From Aliikangiella coralliicola (GTDB taxonomy: Bacteria > Pseudomonadota > Gammaproteobacteria > Enterobacterales > Kangiellaceae): a stretch of 64,000 nucleotides of DNA. Under the pieces are notes generated by a model. It was given only the letters and a program-made list of their open reading frames with translations. It was not told the origin of the DNA and made no database searches. Location of the stretch: assembly GCF_007004725.1 (NCBI RefSeq), contig NZ_ML660165.1, forward strand, positions 372,001 to 436,000, in the 5' to 3' direction. Each line of letters starts with the position of its first letter. Within the stretch, counting starts at the first letter, position 1. A program made the translations under genes and the position numbers. Of this stretch, positions 17,202-26,418 are shown in pieces.

Positions 17202-18422
17202 ATGCAAATAACGTCGCGCAAGCTAACAAGAAAAGTAGAAGTGAAATTATTACTCTTGGGAATTTGCTTGTCTACGGCTGCTTTCTGGATGAGTTTCGAC
17301 TGGGTGCAAGTCGGCAGAATTACTATCGATAGAGCTAGCGCCGAGCAAATCTATTTCCCGCTATTAGTTGTGATTTGTGCAATCTTTTTTATTACGACAC
17401 TATTTATGGCTGCTACTTTTGTTAAAAACCTCCTAGTTACAACACCTGCTCGCCTACTGATAAATTTCTCGAAGGAAAATCAAAACTGCAAAGAGCAGCC
17501 TATATTTTACAAAAGTCATGCTTCACTGAAGCAGCAGCAAACTTTTCAAAATGAGATACCCAAAAACTCTCCTGGCAAACACGTTCTGGTTATTGATACC
17601 AACGATTCAAATCATAATTTGCAAAGAATACTGACACCGTATTACTTCATTACAGTCACATATAACAGCCAGGAAGGGCTCAAAGCAATTAAAAACTTTC
17701 CAATAGATTTGATTATCGTTGATCTAAAGCCAACGGACTCAGACACCATTCAGGCATTCCAAAAAATTAAACAAAAGTCAGATCTCTTTCACATACCACT
17801 TATTGCCATTTTAAGTGATAACGACGAGTATCGTGATGCACCAATCACCAAAAAAATCTCAGGTATCAATACAATCAACTCGTTAAAGAAATCAAAAGTT
17901 TCAACAGAGCTAATATTGCTGATTGATAGTCTACAGTCGACTAATCAAAAAAAACCTAAAGGAACTAACTCAGAGAAAGAGCTTTCTTTAACGCGCCTGG
18001 ATATCAAATATCCAAAGACGATAGGGTTGATTGATGATTATCAGGTCAAATTCCTCAATAGAGTAGTAACAACATTGGAGCGGCACTATTCAGAAACCGA
18101 TTTTACTACGGAAAAATTTGCCGCGTTACTCAACGTCACTTCCCGAACACTACAAAGAAGACTAAAATCACTCACGGGACACTCTCCTAAAAATGCTATT
18201 AACCTGTGGCGCATCAAAAAAGCAGCGGGAATGATAACTGAAGGTACAGAAACGATGGATAATATCATCGGAAAAACGGGATTCAATAGCCGCTCTAATT
18301 TTTATCGTTGTTTTAAAACACATATCGGAACATCTCCCTTAAAATACCAGGAAAATAATGTATCAGGAAAACAAAAAACCGAAGCAGTTGACTCCATTGA
18401 AAAGCCATTAACTGAACACTAA
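17202..18422 (+). CDS. Membrane-tethered AraC-family regulator with receiver-like domain
   Basis: 406 residues. Two transmembrane helices (~14-32 and ~50-70) are followed by a response-regulator-like domain (~125-235; VLVIDTNDSN, then LIIVDLKP with the would-be phosphoryl Asp) and an AraC/XylS DNA-binding domain (~290-385; TSRTLQRRLKSLTGHSPKNAI, then GFNSRSNFYRCFKTHIG). The acidic pocket reads D-T-N-D rather than D-D, so phosphorylation is uncertain. The output domain resembles that of the hybrid sensor encoded next (18676). Cytoplasmic DNA binding from a membrane anchor recalls ToxR/CadC logic. The target is unknown. The start ATG has only a weak site (AAGGTCAGCATC). Confidence 0.85.
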   Translation: MQITSRKLTRKVEVKLLLLGICLSTAAFWMSFDWVQVGRITIDRASAEQIYFPLLVVICAIFFITTLFMAATFVKNLLVTTPARLLINFSKENQNCKEQPIFYKSHASLKQQQTFQNEIPKNSPGKHVLVIDTNDSNHNLQRILTPYYFITVTYNSQEGLKAIKNFPIDLIIVDLKPTDSDTIQAFQKIKQKSDLFHIPLIAILSDNDEYRDAPITKKISGINTINSLKKSKVSTELILLIDSLQSTNQKKPKGTNSEKELSLTRLDIKYPKTIGLIDDYQVKFLNRVVTTLERHYSETDFTTEKFAALLNVTSRTLQRRLKSLTGHSPKNAINLWRIKKAAGMITEGTETMDNIIGKTGFNSRSNFYRCFKTHIGTSPLKYQENNVSGKQKTEAVDSIEKPLTEH

Positions 18423-18623
18423 ACTACCACAGGTAAAAACCATTACTTATTCTGTTCGATAAAATTGATTAACATATTTAGAAAATTTTATATACATAAA
18501 CCTCGCCTAAACAAACTAGCCTAATTTCAATTTAGTACCATAAAAATTCAGTCCATTACTAACACAACCCAAACCAGTCGCATTAGTGATTTTGTTATAC
18601 TGCTCCCGCATCAATCAGAAAAA

Positions 18624-18650
18624 TGTCCGATTAATATTCAATTTCCGATT
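18624..18650 (+). promoter_or_regulatory. Repeated TGTCCGATT/TTCCGATT motif before the hybrid sensor gene
   Basis: TGTCCGATT at 18624 is followed by TTCCGATT at 18643, both continuing as AATATT, 26-52 bp before the start codon. TGTCCGATT is the reverse complement of the 9-mer repeated upstream of the giant surface protein (6880-6909). It may be an autoregulatory site; spacing differs (18 versus 21 bp). Confidence 0.3.
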
Positions 18651-18675
18651 AATATTTTTGAGGGTTAGCTTTAAG

Positions 18676-21600
18676 ATGTTGTATACAAAACGAATTCTAA
18701 AGTTAACTAACATAATTATTTTCTGTCTGTTTTTCGCAGCTATCTCTAAAGCAAAGGCAACTTATTACTTTTCAACAGAGATTACACATTCCGATGGACT
18801 ACCGAAAGGCCCAATTAATGACATTGCGCAAGACCATGAGGGTTATATCTGGATAGCGACTCGAAATGGTTTATTTCGATACGACGGTGATAATTACAAA
18901 ATATATTACCCCAACCAGGGCCCTTATAATTCAATTCCTGATCAGGTACTATTTAACTTATACATTGCAAAAGACGGTACCTTATACGCCGGTTCAATGT
19001 TCAGCGGCGTTCTCAAATATGACCGTCAAACAGATACCTTCAGCGCTTTTGCTGACACGCCAGGAAATTTTGCAATTCGCTCGGTTATTGATGTTACTGA
19101 AGATCAGGAAAACAGGATCTGGAGCATTGGTAAAAAAGGGCTGATGCGTCTGGAAAATGATGGAAAGACCTACACACCTTTTCTCTTCAAATCATCGGAA
19201 GACATCGGCAAATATTTAACCGTCGCAAAAAACCAAATGTTCTTCGCTTACTACAGTCAAAATTACTCTGGCTTTTGTCAGATAATAAACGAACAACAGT
19301 CTTGCCTTCGTGAGATGAGAATCCGTTTTATTCTCCAGAACCCGACTAACGATAATGAACTTTGGATAGGCACCCGCAAGAAAGGATTGCAACGATATCA
19401 AATTGACGAAGCTCAATGGACTGTCGAAGAGCCGGAGATAGACATGGTTAGCGCAGTCGACATGAAAGATGGCAGTTTTCTTTACACAACCAAAGATGAC
19501 AAACTCGGCCGCTACGATATGCAGCAGAGGAAAATAATCGCTATCGATAGCGCGCGAAAAACTCCCATACTTTCACCCAATCCTTATGGCACTATCCGAC
19601 TTTTGTTAAGAGACAGCTCAGGAACAGTTTGGGCTCGCTCTCATGATAAAATTGTAAAGATAAAAAGTTCTGACTTTATCAGAAAAGTGGATTTGATGAT
19701 TGCTGACGATGCGCTCATTAAAGAAATTAGCGAAGATTCAGAAGGCAACCTGTGGCTAATTACTGATTACCATGGACTAGTCAAATACGATCCCAAAAGA
19801 AATAAATCATTTTCATACTTACCGCCGGGAATCACTAAAACCAGGGCACGAGTTTTATTACCGCTACCGGATCAATCTATTATCACAGGTTTTTCAGGAA
19901 AACTCTTCCGTTACTTTCCTGCTACTGATTTTTGGCAGCCTATTCAAGTGCCGAAAGGCCCCATTCATGCCATCAATTTGATTAGTGACAATAAAATTAT
20001 ATTCGACACAGACAAGCTCTACACATACGACTTAAACTCTAATAATCTCGTTAACCTTTTTGACGTTTACGATATGGATATGACAACTATCTATGACATA
20101 ATTCCACTCGGCGCCGAGAAATTTCTGATTCTCGATTATGCTAAAGCGCACTTGCTAGATCTAAAAAATAACCACTACCAACTATTTAAAGCGAATACAC
20201 CAACGGCCTCTGGTTTATCTCGAAGTGTCAAAGGCGGCGGCGCTTATACAGTTAAAAACGAAATATGGATTAACGCTGTTTCACAACGCCTTCATCGAAT
20301 GTCTCACTCGACTTCGCAAACACCATCATTTGAAAGTTTTGACTTAAATCTGAACGGCATCATTTTAGAGATTTTATCAATCACCGATGATAATCAGGGC
20401 GAACTGTGGCTTGGCACTAACCAGGGACTGGTCTTATTTCAAACTAAAAATCAACAGCCGACTTTGCTAACTCAAGAAGACGGTATTCCCAAGCAAGGGT
20501 TTAACAATTTATCAGCTTTTAAGACAAAGAGCGGAAAAGTTTATTTTGGTATAAAAAATTCACTACTCGAAGTTTCTCCAGAAAAATATCACGCCAGAAC
20601 CTTCGCGCCTAATATCGTCGTACCCTCTGTGACTATCAACGACAAAGTGGTTTTGTCTGGCACCAACTATATACTTCACCCCGATGACAACTCAATCACA
20701 TTCAAATTTGCATCGTTAGACTTTCATCAAAGCAATAACAACCAATTGAAATTTAAATTGTCTGGATTCGATTCCAGTTGGCGTCAAGCCAATGGAAATA
20801 ATCAGGCACAATATACTAATTTACCCCACGGAGACTATCAGTTTAAGGTCAGAGGAACAAATAGTCATGGGCTGTGGAGCGATAAGGAAGCAGTCATTTT
20901 TATCCAGGTTATACCGGCATTCTGGCAAACTCCGATTGCTTACCTACTCTATATTCTACTGATAGCGCTAACCATTTTCAGCGCGTTCAAGTGGCGCTTC
21001 AAATTGCTTGAGGCAAGAGCAGAGAAACTCAAACAAGAGGTTTCTCTCAGAACCCATCAAATTCAGAATCTTTTGGAGAAAAAAAATACACTTTTTTCTA
21101 ATATTTCCCACGAACTGCGTACACCATTAACATTAATTATCGGTCCAATTAGAAAGATACTGAGTGATAGTAAGAGTCTTGATCAAATAAAGTCATCGAG
21201 CACAGAAAATCAGACCATCGATGAAAATCTTGTGAAGAATATGAATACCGCTCTCGATAATACCAATCGTCTCATCCAAATGGTCGATCAGTTACTGATG
21301 TTAGCCAGGTCCAGCGCATCAACTCAGGAAGAATGGAAATATTACGAAGTTGGCAGAGTCATAAAATACATTGTGTCGTCTGTCAGTTCATTGGCGGAAG
21401 ACAAGAACATTTCATTGCAGGTAGAACTCGACAAAGAGATTTTCGTTAAAGCCATTGAGCACTCATTAGAAACAATATTGCTAAACCTGACTGTAAATGC
21501 CATCAAGTACGTGCCCAGAGGGGGACAAGTTAATATAAGCGCAAAGGTTAGCAACAATAACGTAGCAATATCAGTCAAAGATAACGGACCAGGAATTCCC

Positions 21601-22848
21601 CCAATGTACCGAGACTCTATTTTCGAACGCTTCACCCAGGTAGACAGTACCAGACAAAAGCAAACCGAGAATAACTCTGAATTTGAACCTGGTTCTACAT
21701 CTGGTGTTGGATTGGGGTTAGCTTTGGTTAAAGAGTTATTAGTACTTCAAAATGGCAGTATCGAGTTAATCGATGATCACGGCGCACATTTTCTGGTTAA
21801 GTTGCCTGTCACTCAAAAATTGGCAGCAAAATTGGCAGCAAAAAAATCGCCGTCGACCTTTCAGCTCGATAAGGAATTACTCTCGAATACCAACTTGATG
21901 CCTAAACAAACCATTCAATCACAGCTGACATTTTCTATCGATACCGCAGTTATCGGTGAAAGTGTTAGCCTACCTCCCGACAATCAGGAGTCTGCGTTTA
22001 ATCCGCTGAACAAAGATAAAAAGATTTTAATTGTAGATGACAATCAACAAATGTGCGGCTATTTGTTTGACCTACTTTCTAACAACTATTCTTGCGCAAC
22101 GGCTTATGATGGAAAAAGCGGAATCGAAATCGCTTTGAAAGAAATGCCAGACCTCATCATAAGCGATGTAATGATGCCAGGGGTCGACGGCTTAGAGTTA
22201 ACAAAGACATTACGTAATAACCCAAAAGCGTCGCACATTCCAATCATTTTGTTGACCGCTCAAGGAACCACAGATTTTAGAGTTGATGCTTACCAAGTCA
22301 ATCCAGATGACTTTATCACCAAACCATTTAGAGATGACGATTTATTAACTCGCATAGAAAGTATCCTGACTGTACGTGAAATTCTTCAACAATCCATATT
22401 CAGAGGAATTGGTCGACACGCGCAAAATTTGATTAATGAAGCCAAAAGTCAAGTCGAGGAAAATGAAACACTTACAAATTCTACCCAAACAAAAAAACTT
22501 GCTGAAAGTAATAATTTTATCGACAAACTAAACAAAATCATCGAAAAACACTATGCCAATGATCGTTTGACGTCGAAAGATATCGCTGACCACCTGAATA
22601 TGTCAGTGCGTTCACTACAGCGAAAAGTCACCTATTATTCTGGCGTTTCGCCACTAACCTATTTAAGAACTTTTCGATTGGAAAAGGCGGCGAAATTAAT
22701 AGTTGCGGGCCAAACGTCAATCAAATTAGTTCGTCATCAAATTGGGATGACAAATAACGCCCGTTTTTATGAATACTTTAAACAATATTTTGGCCACACG
22801 CCCAATGAGTATATGGCTAAGTATCAAAAAGAGAACTTCAATAATTGA
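18676..22848 (+). CDS. Hybrid two-component sensor/AraC regulator (HTCS) with Reg_prop propeller
   Basis: 1390 residues from the ATG at 18676, which starts a signal peptide (MLYTKRILKLTNIIIFCLFF); the reading from a GTG at 18586 would place 30 unlikely residues before it. Domains in order: a two-component-regulator propeller (~30-640; repeats such as GYIWIATRNGLFRYDG), Y_Y_Y domain (~650-745), transmembrane helix (~755-775), HisKA with H812 (SHELRTP), HATPase (N-box NLTVNAIKY, DNGPGIP, GVGLGLALVKE), receiver (~1115-1230, D1164 in ISDVMMPG), AraC HTH (~1285-1385). One protein thus senses periplasmic ligands and controls transcription. HTCS proteins of this layout often control polysaccharide or nutrient-use genes, but none lie here; the ligand is unknown. 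Confidence 0.94.
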   Translation: MLYTKRILKLTNIIIFCLFFAAISKAKATYYFSTEITHSDGLPKGPINDIAQDHEGYIWIATRNGLFRYDGDNYKIYYPNQGPYNSIPDQVLFNLYIAKDGTLYAGSMFSGVLKYDRQTDTFSAFADTPGNFAIRSVIDVTEDQENRIWSIGKKGLMRLENDGKTYTPFLFKSSEDIGKYLTVAKNQMFFAYYSQNYSGFCQIINEQQSCLREMRIRFILQNPTNDNELWIGTRKKGLQRYQIDEAQWTVEEPEIDMVSAVDMKDGSFLYTTKDDKLGRYDMQQRKIIAIDSARKTPILSPNPYGTIRLLLRDSSGTVWARSHDKIVKIKSSDFIRKVDLMIADDALIKEISEDSEGNLWLITDYHGLVKYDPKRNKSFSYLPPGITKTRARVLLPLPDQSIITGFSGKLFRYFPATDFWQPIQVPKGPIHAINLISDNKIIFDTDKLYTYDLNSNNLVNLFDVYDMDMTTIYDIIPLGAEKFLILDYAKAHLLDLKNNHYQLFKANTPTASGLSRSVKGGGAYTVKNEIWINAVSQRLHRMSHSTSQTPSFESFDLNLNGIILEILSITDDNQGELWLGTNQGLVLFQTKNQQPTLLTQEDGIPKQGFNNLSAFKTKSGKVYFGIKNSLLEVSPEKYHARTFAPNIVVPSVTINDKVVLSGTNYILHPDDNSITFKFASLDFHQSNNNQLKFKLSGFDSSWRQANGNNQAQYTNLPHGDYQFKVRGTNSHGLWSDKEAVIFIQVIPAFWQTPIAYLLYILLIALTIFSAFKWRFKLLEARAEKLKQEVSLRTHQIQNLLEKKNTLFSNISHELRTPLTLIIGPIRKILSDSKSLDQIKSSSTENQTIDENLVKNMNTALDNTNRLIQMVDQLLMLARSSASTQEEWKYYEVGRVIKYIVSSVSSLAEDKNISLQVELDKEIFVKAIEHSLETILLNLTVNAIKYVPRGGQVNISAKVSNNNVAISVKDNGPGIPPMYRDSIFERFTQVDSTRQKQTENNSEFEPGSTSGVGLGLALVKELLVLQNGSIELIDDHGAHFLVKLPVTQKLAAKLAAKKSPSTFQLDKELLSNTNLMPKQTIQSQLTFSIDTAVIGESVSLPPDNQESAFNPLNKDKKILIVDDNQQMCGYLFDLLSNNYSCATAYDGKSGIEIALKEMPDLIISDVMMPGVDGLELTKTLRNNPKASHIPIILLTAQGTTDFRVDAYQVNPDDFITKPFRDDDLLTRIESILTVREILQQSIFRGIGRHAQNLINEAKSQVEENETLTNSTQTKKLAESNNFIDKLNKIIEKHYANDRLTSKDIADHLNMSVRSLQRKVTYYSGVSPLTYLRTFRLEKAAKLIVAGQTSIKLVRHQIGMTNNARFYEYFKQYFGHTPNEYMAKYQKENFNN

Positions 22849-22904
22849 GCTGTTCTTGACTATGTTCACGAAACATCACATTTAAGAAAAGATATACCCC
22901 AAAA

Positions 22905-22933
22905 CCAAAAAAGGCCCTGCATAATGCAGAGCC
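22905..22933 (-). terminator. Rho-independent terminator after the 22965 lipoprotein gene
   Basis: GGCTCTGCAT and ATGCAGGGCC form a 10-bp stem on the minus strand, followed by TTTTTTGGTTTT. It lies ~30 bp beyond the lipoprotein stop. The convergent sensor gene ends just before it, and the stem may also serve that gene. Confidence 0.85.
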
Positions 22934-22964
22934 AAAGCATTCTTTAATGTTAGACAGGCCTAAC

Positions 22965-24953
22965 TTAAAGAACTGGTAAAGTAATGGTTCCTTCGTGAGC
23001 AGTGTCTTCACCTCTCACACGATAGGTATATTGGTAGGTTGCAGTGTTAGTGTAGCCGGGTTGATTTTCATAAGAACTAACTCCGCCGCTAGAATAGGTG
23101 TAAACTAAACCGTCTTCTAACGATGTTTTAGTACGTACATTGATACCTTGCCCACTCACTACTTGTACATCCTCGTTAGTCGCCAGGCTCACTAAGTGCA
23201 CTTTATTTGCATTGTTATACTGCGAATCAATTATACGTATACGGTTATCATAAAAACGAACAGTATTATTATTGACCGTACTAACCAGCCGGAACTCTAG
23301 AAAATCAAGAGATTCGATAGAAGTTGGTAAATATAAGCTTGTTGAACCATACCAAGAATAAGGAGCAGGTGCAGTTTCACCGGCAGTGTTCTGAGTAACG
23401 ATTACAGCACCATTAACCGATCCGTTATTGTTATCTAATTTAACATCATTAATATCAAACACTAGTCCTGTCGCAGGCACGTCAAATAGCTTAGTGAAGT
23501 TTGGCACGTAACGATTTTCCGACTCGCGGTTTACCAGCTCCGTAACTCGATATTGGTAGCGACCCGATGGCAATGCCTGCTCTGGCACTACAGCCAAGAA
23601 TGTATCGTTATGAGTTAACGTAGTAGAAGTCGTTAGGGCTTCTGACAAGTATTCAATCTTGGTTGTCCCCAGCGGTACGATATCTGAAGCAGACGCGTTC
23701 CCTTTGGTCACAGAAAGAATATTTTCTCGTGATAGCGCAACCGAATTATCTAGCAAAGCTACTGGTAATTCGAAAAATTGCTTCAAGCTAAAGTTCTGAT
23801 TTTCGTCAATAACTGAACTAACAATTCGATTGTAATCTGAAGATGGCGTAGAGGTTTCATAAGGCTGAAGAATAACACTATGTACACCATCAACGACTTC
23901 AACAGTTCCTGACAAATTATTTCTAAACCCATTACTGTGTACACTTAACAATCTTGTACTTGACCAATTCAGATTGATTCGCCCACTTTGAAAGATAACA
24001 TCTTCATCAGTAGTAAAACTCGGCATCAGAAGTTCAACGCCGCTAGAAGATTGATAATTAAAAACATGCTCTTGAGTTTCAGCATCAAAACTAACATCAA
24101 CTCGCCCCAGGTATTGATCATGAGCAAAAATTTCCAGATTTTCGAACGCATTTCCCAGAGAATCAATCATCTTAATTCTGAACTCTATCGCTTGGTACGC
24201 TAGCGATTCATTCAAATACAATGTTTCCAAATTAAGCGCATCATCTGACTGCAGATAAATACTATCGTAACGCCAATAGCTATTATTTTCAGGTGAATAA
24301 TCAACAATATCATCGCCATCGATATCGCCTGGAGCAGTTAAAACAAAAGGAAGATCTTTCGGCAGAGTAATACGATAAAGTCCAGTTTCCGAATCAAATG
24401 TAGACTCTGTTTTGTAATTATTTAATGAACCATAGTTATAATTCGGAGAAAAGCTGCTAGACGTGCTGTAGCTAAATTTTAAACCTTCTACCGCTTCGCT
24501 GTTTTCCGTGTCCAAAATAGCATAAGATTTCTCAACACCTTCCGAAACTCTTAACTTACCAATCGCTTGGTGAGCTTCCTGACCCGCTGCAACGGTTTCA
24601 GTTTTGCCGTAAAAAGCACGGTCAAGAAATGCACCGGACGGGCTTTGAACAAGCACGACAATATCGGTGTTAGCAGGTAAATTATCGATTGAGAATTCGC
24701 CAGAAACAGCGATTGCACCTTGCCATTGACCGCCAATTTTTAATCTAACAGTCGCATCGGTGATAACCTCATCAGTCGCAGCATCAACGATACTTCCGAA
24801 CACGGTAATCGGTGTCTTTTGATCCTGAATTGCAGCATTTTGCTCTTCCAGTGCTGCGGCAACTTCGTCATGACTTTTATCTTCAACTTCGAAGCAACCA
24901 GTCAATACCAAACAAACTGCTGCGGAGACCGCTAGTTTGGAAAACTTAATCAT
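22965..24953 (-). CDS. Large lipoprotein with carboxypeptidase-regulatory-like domain, unknown function
   Basis: 662 residues from the ATG at 24953, chosen because GGAG lies 8 bp upstream and the lipobox (LVLTGC, Cys20) then sits correctly; an ATG at 24968 in the same frame is less likely. After an acidic linker with a short coiled coil, a carboxypeptidase-regulatory-like/peptidase-associated beta domain lies at ~45-125 (VFGSIVDAATDEVITDATVRL). The rest is beta-rich and Asn/Ser/Thr-rich without a recognisable domain. It contains one DGDDIVDYSPENN segment resembling a Ca-binding loop. It is probably a surface or periplasmic lipoprotein. It is convergent with the sensor gene and alone in its unit. 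Confidence 0.8.
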   Translation of the reverse strand: MIKFSKLAVSAAVCLVLTGCFEVEDKSHDEVAAALEEQNAAIQDQKTPITVFGSIVDAATDEVITDATVRLKIGGQWQGAIAVSGEFSIDNLPANTDIVVLVQSPSGAFLDRAFYGKTETVAAGQEAHQAIGKLRVSEGVEKSYAILDTENSEAVEGLKFSYSTSSSFSPNYNYGSLNNYKTESTFDSETGLYRITLPKDLPFVLTAPGDIDGDDIVDYSPENNSYWRYDSIYLQSDDALNLETLYLNESLAYQAIEFRIKMIDSLGNAFENLEIFAHDQYLGRVDVSFDAETQEHVFNYQSSSGVELLMPSFTTDEDVIFQSGRINLNWSSTRLLSVHSNGFRNNLSGTVEVVDGVHSVILQPYETSTPSSDYNRIVSSVIDENQNFSLKQFFELPVALLDNSVALSRENILSVTKGNASASDIVPLGTTKIEYLSEALTTSTTLTHNDTFLAVVPEQALPSGRYQYRVTELVNRESENRYVPNFTKLFDVPATGLVFDINDVKLDNNNGSVNGAVIVTQNTAGETAPAPYSWYGSTSLYLPTSIESLDFLEFRLVSTVNNNTVRFYDNRIRIIDSQYNNANKVHLVSLATNEDVQVVSGQGINVRTKTSLEDGLVYTYSSGGVSSYENQPGYTNTATYQYTYRVRGEDTAHEGTITLPVL

Positions 24954-25355
24954 ATTGTTTAACTCCATGGTGTAGATTTCTCTTTTAAAAAAGAGCTCAA
25001 TAAACGACTAATTTGAACTAATCGGTTATCTTCAAATAAATTTGTTCGACCCAATAAGTCGAAATATGGCTGGGACAAGAAATGTGTTGGATTTCAATCG
25101 GCAAAAGACATGAAAAAAATCAGAAAACCTGAAATTAGATTTGATAATTTTGACTCGATGATTAAATTTTTTGAAACTACGAATTGAACTTTGAGACTAT
25201 GAGTTGAACTTGACTAGCAACTCATTACTACTCCGTTTACCCTTCTAGTAACTTCCCCTGCTTCCTTATCCTGCTTTTACAATATTAAAAGCGGGCGAAG
25301 TCTATCATCTCAAATCGAGAACAACCAAATAACCAAATGGAATACAGCTTAGTAT
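24954..25355. other. Gene-free interval upstream of the lipoprotein gene
   Basis: No gene is supported here. A short inverted repeat (CTCTTTTAAAAAAGAG, near 24982) and an imperfect direct repeat (GAAACTACGAATTGAAC, then GAGACTATGAGTTGAAC, near 25175-25215) are visible. CTGCTTTTA with TTAAAAGCGG near 25272-25293 forms a hairpin without a T tract. None can be assigned a function. Confidence 0.5.
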
Positions 25356-25634
25356 TTATTGAGTATTTTGAGTTTTTTTCAGTTTAGCAGGTCGCCAAAT
25401 AACTGGCTTTTTTACTTTTCGAGGGCGACGCCATTTAATTAAGCTGATGATAAATTCTTTCAACCAAAGAAATAACCACAGAATAATTTCAAAAATAAAA
25501 ACTAACAAGATGGCTAAAATCTCGCCAATGCTAAGAGCTTCTCCACCGGCAATAAAAACTGACGCTATCGCCTCGATCAGCGATGCAATAAATGCAACGA
25601 TTGCTTCAATGATAGCCGCGACCACTTCAAACAT
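25356..25634 (-). CDS. Small hydrophobic membrane protein
   Basis: 92 residues. Residues 1-30 are an Ala/Ile/Glu pattern with repeated IEAI units, 36-62 a second very hydrophobic stretch (ILAILLVFIFEIILWLFLWL), and the C-terminus (68-92) is strongly basic (RRPRKVKKP.. RPAKLKK), so it would face the cytoplasm by the positive-inside rule. No family is recognised and no good ribosome binding site is visible. It lies next to the acetyltransferase gene, same strand, 69 bp downstream. It could be a genuine small protein; codon evidence is weak. Confidence 0.5.
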   Translation of the reverse strand: MFEVVAAIIEAIVAFIASLIEAIASVFIAGGEALSIGEILAILLVFIFEIILWLFLWLKEFIISLIKWRRPRKVKKPVIWRPAKLKKTQNTQ

Positions 25635-25703
25635 ATTAATTTATTGTACAACATAACAATGAAATTTATCGGCAATATTAGTGCGAGTTCATGGTGCTCA
25701 CTA

Positions 25704-26132
25704 CTAACCACCAATATCGGTAATAGAAAAATGATGACTACTAATTTTAAATCGCTCGCGAAGGTAAAATCGATGGGCTGGAAACTTTTGAACACCTGAG
25801 TCCAAGTGCAGCTGCTCACAACCTAATTCCGCTGCATAATCTTTAAACCAATTGATTAAAAACGAGCCAGCTCCTGTTGATCGTTGTGACTCATTAGTTA
25901 CCAGGTCATCAATGTAAAGATATTTTCCCCAGCCTAGTTTTTGGCCGGTCACAAATCCAGCAACACTCGATACCTTACCATCTAACTCGATATAAACAAT
26001 TTGATAACCGGATTCCTGCTGCTCTTTAATTTGAGCAATCAGTTTTTCTTTTGCGTATTGAGGCCTGAGTTGCAATAAAATTTCTGCAACTTCAGATAAT
26101 TCTTGATCAGATTTTAAAAATTGAACTTGCAT
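25704..26132 (-). CDS. GNAT-family N-acetyltransferase
   Basis: 142 residues with the GNAT fold order: N-terminal helices (QELSEVAEILLQLRP), beta strands with the acetyl-CoA pyrophosphate loop (RSTGAGSFLINW, matching Q/R-x-x-G-x-G/A, at ~86-97) and a final LHLDSGVQKFPAHRFYLRERF segment. The C-terminal YLRERFKISSHHF pattern is usual in the family (YxxxGF). GNAT enzymes transfer acetyl from acetyl-CoA to amines; the substrate is unknown. It is 285 bp from the periplasmic binding protein gene and may not belong to the siderophore locus. Confidence 0.88.
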   Translation of the reverse strand: MQVQFLKSDQELSEVAEILLQLRPQYAKEKLIAQIKEQQESGYQIVYIELDGKVSSVAGFVTGQKLGWGKYLYIDDLVTNESQRSTGAGSFLINWFKDYAAELGCEQLHLDSGVQKFPAHRFYLRERFKISSHHFSITDIGG

Positions 26133-26418
26133 TTAATCCCTACCAGTTTATTCAAATGGAAGGACATAGTTAATTGATTCACCTTCCCTTAAGTTAGTCC
26201 ACAGATTTGCTATCGCTTTCTGTTTTCTTATTAGAATAAGCGACAGTTACTTAATTTGAGAGCCTCAAATAATTTTAAGAGTTTCTCTAACTTGATGTCG
26301 CGTATCCTAGTCGAAGTAAGGTCAAATATCAATCAATGAGCGCTTCACTATTTTTAAGCAAAAAACAATGTCATCACACGCTCATTTACTCAGTAAAATT
26401 TCATCCACCGATAAGGCA

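Noticed and set aside
18586-18675. Longer GTG start of the hybrid sensor gene
   Set aside because: It would put 30 residues before an obvious signal peptide that begins at the ATG at 18676.
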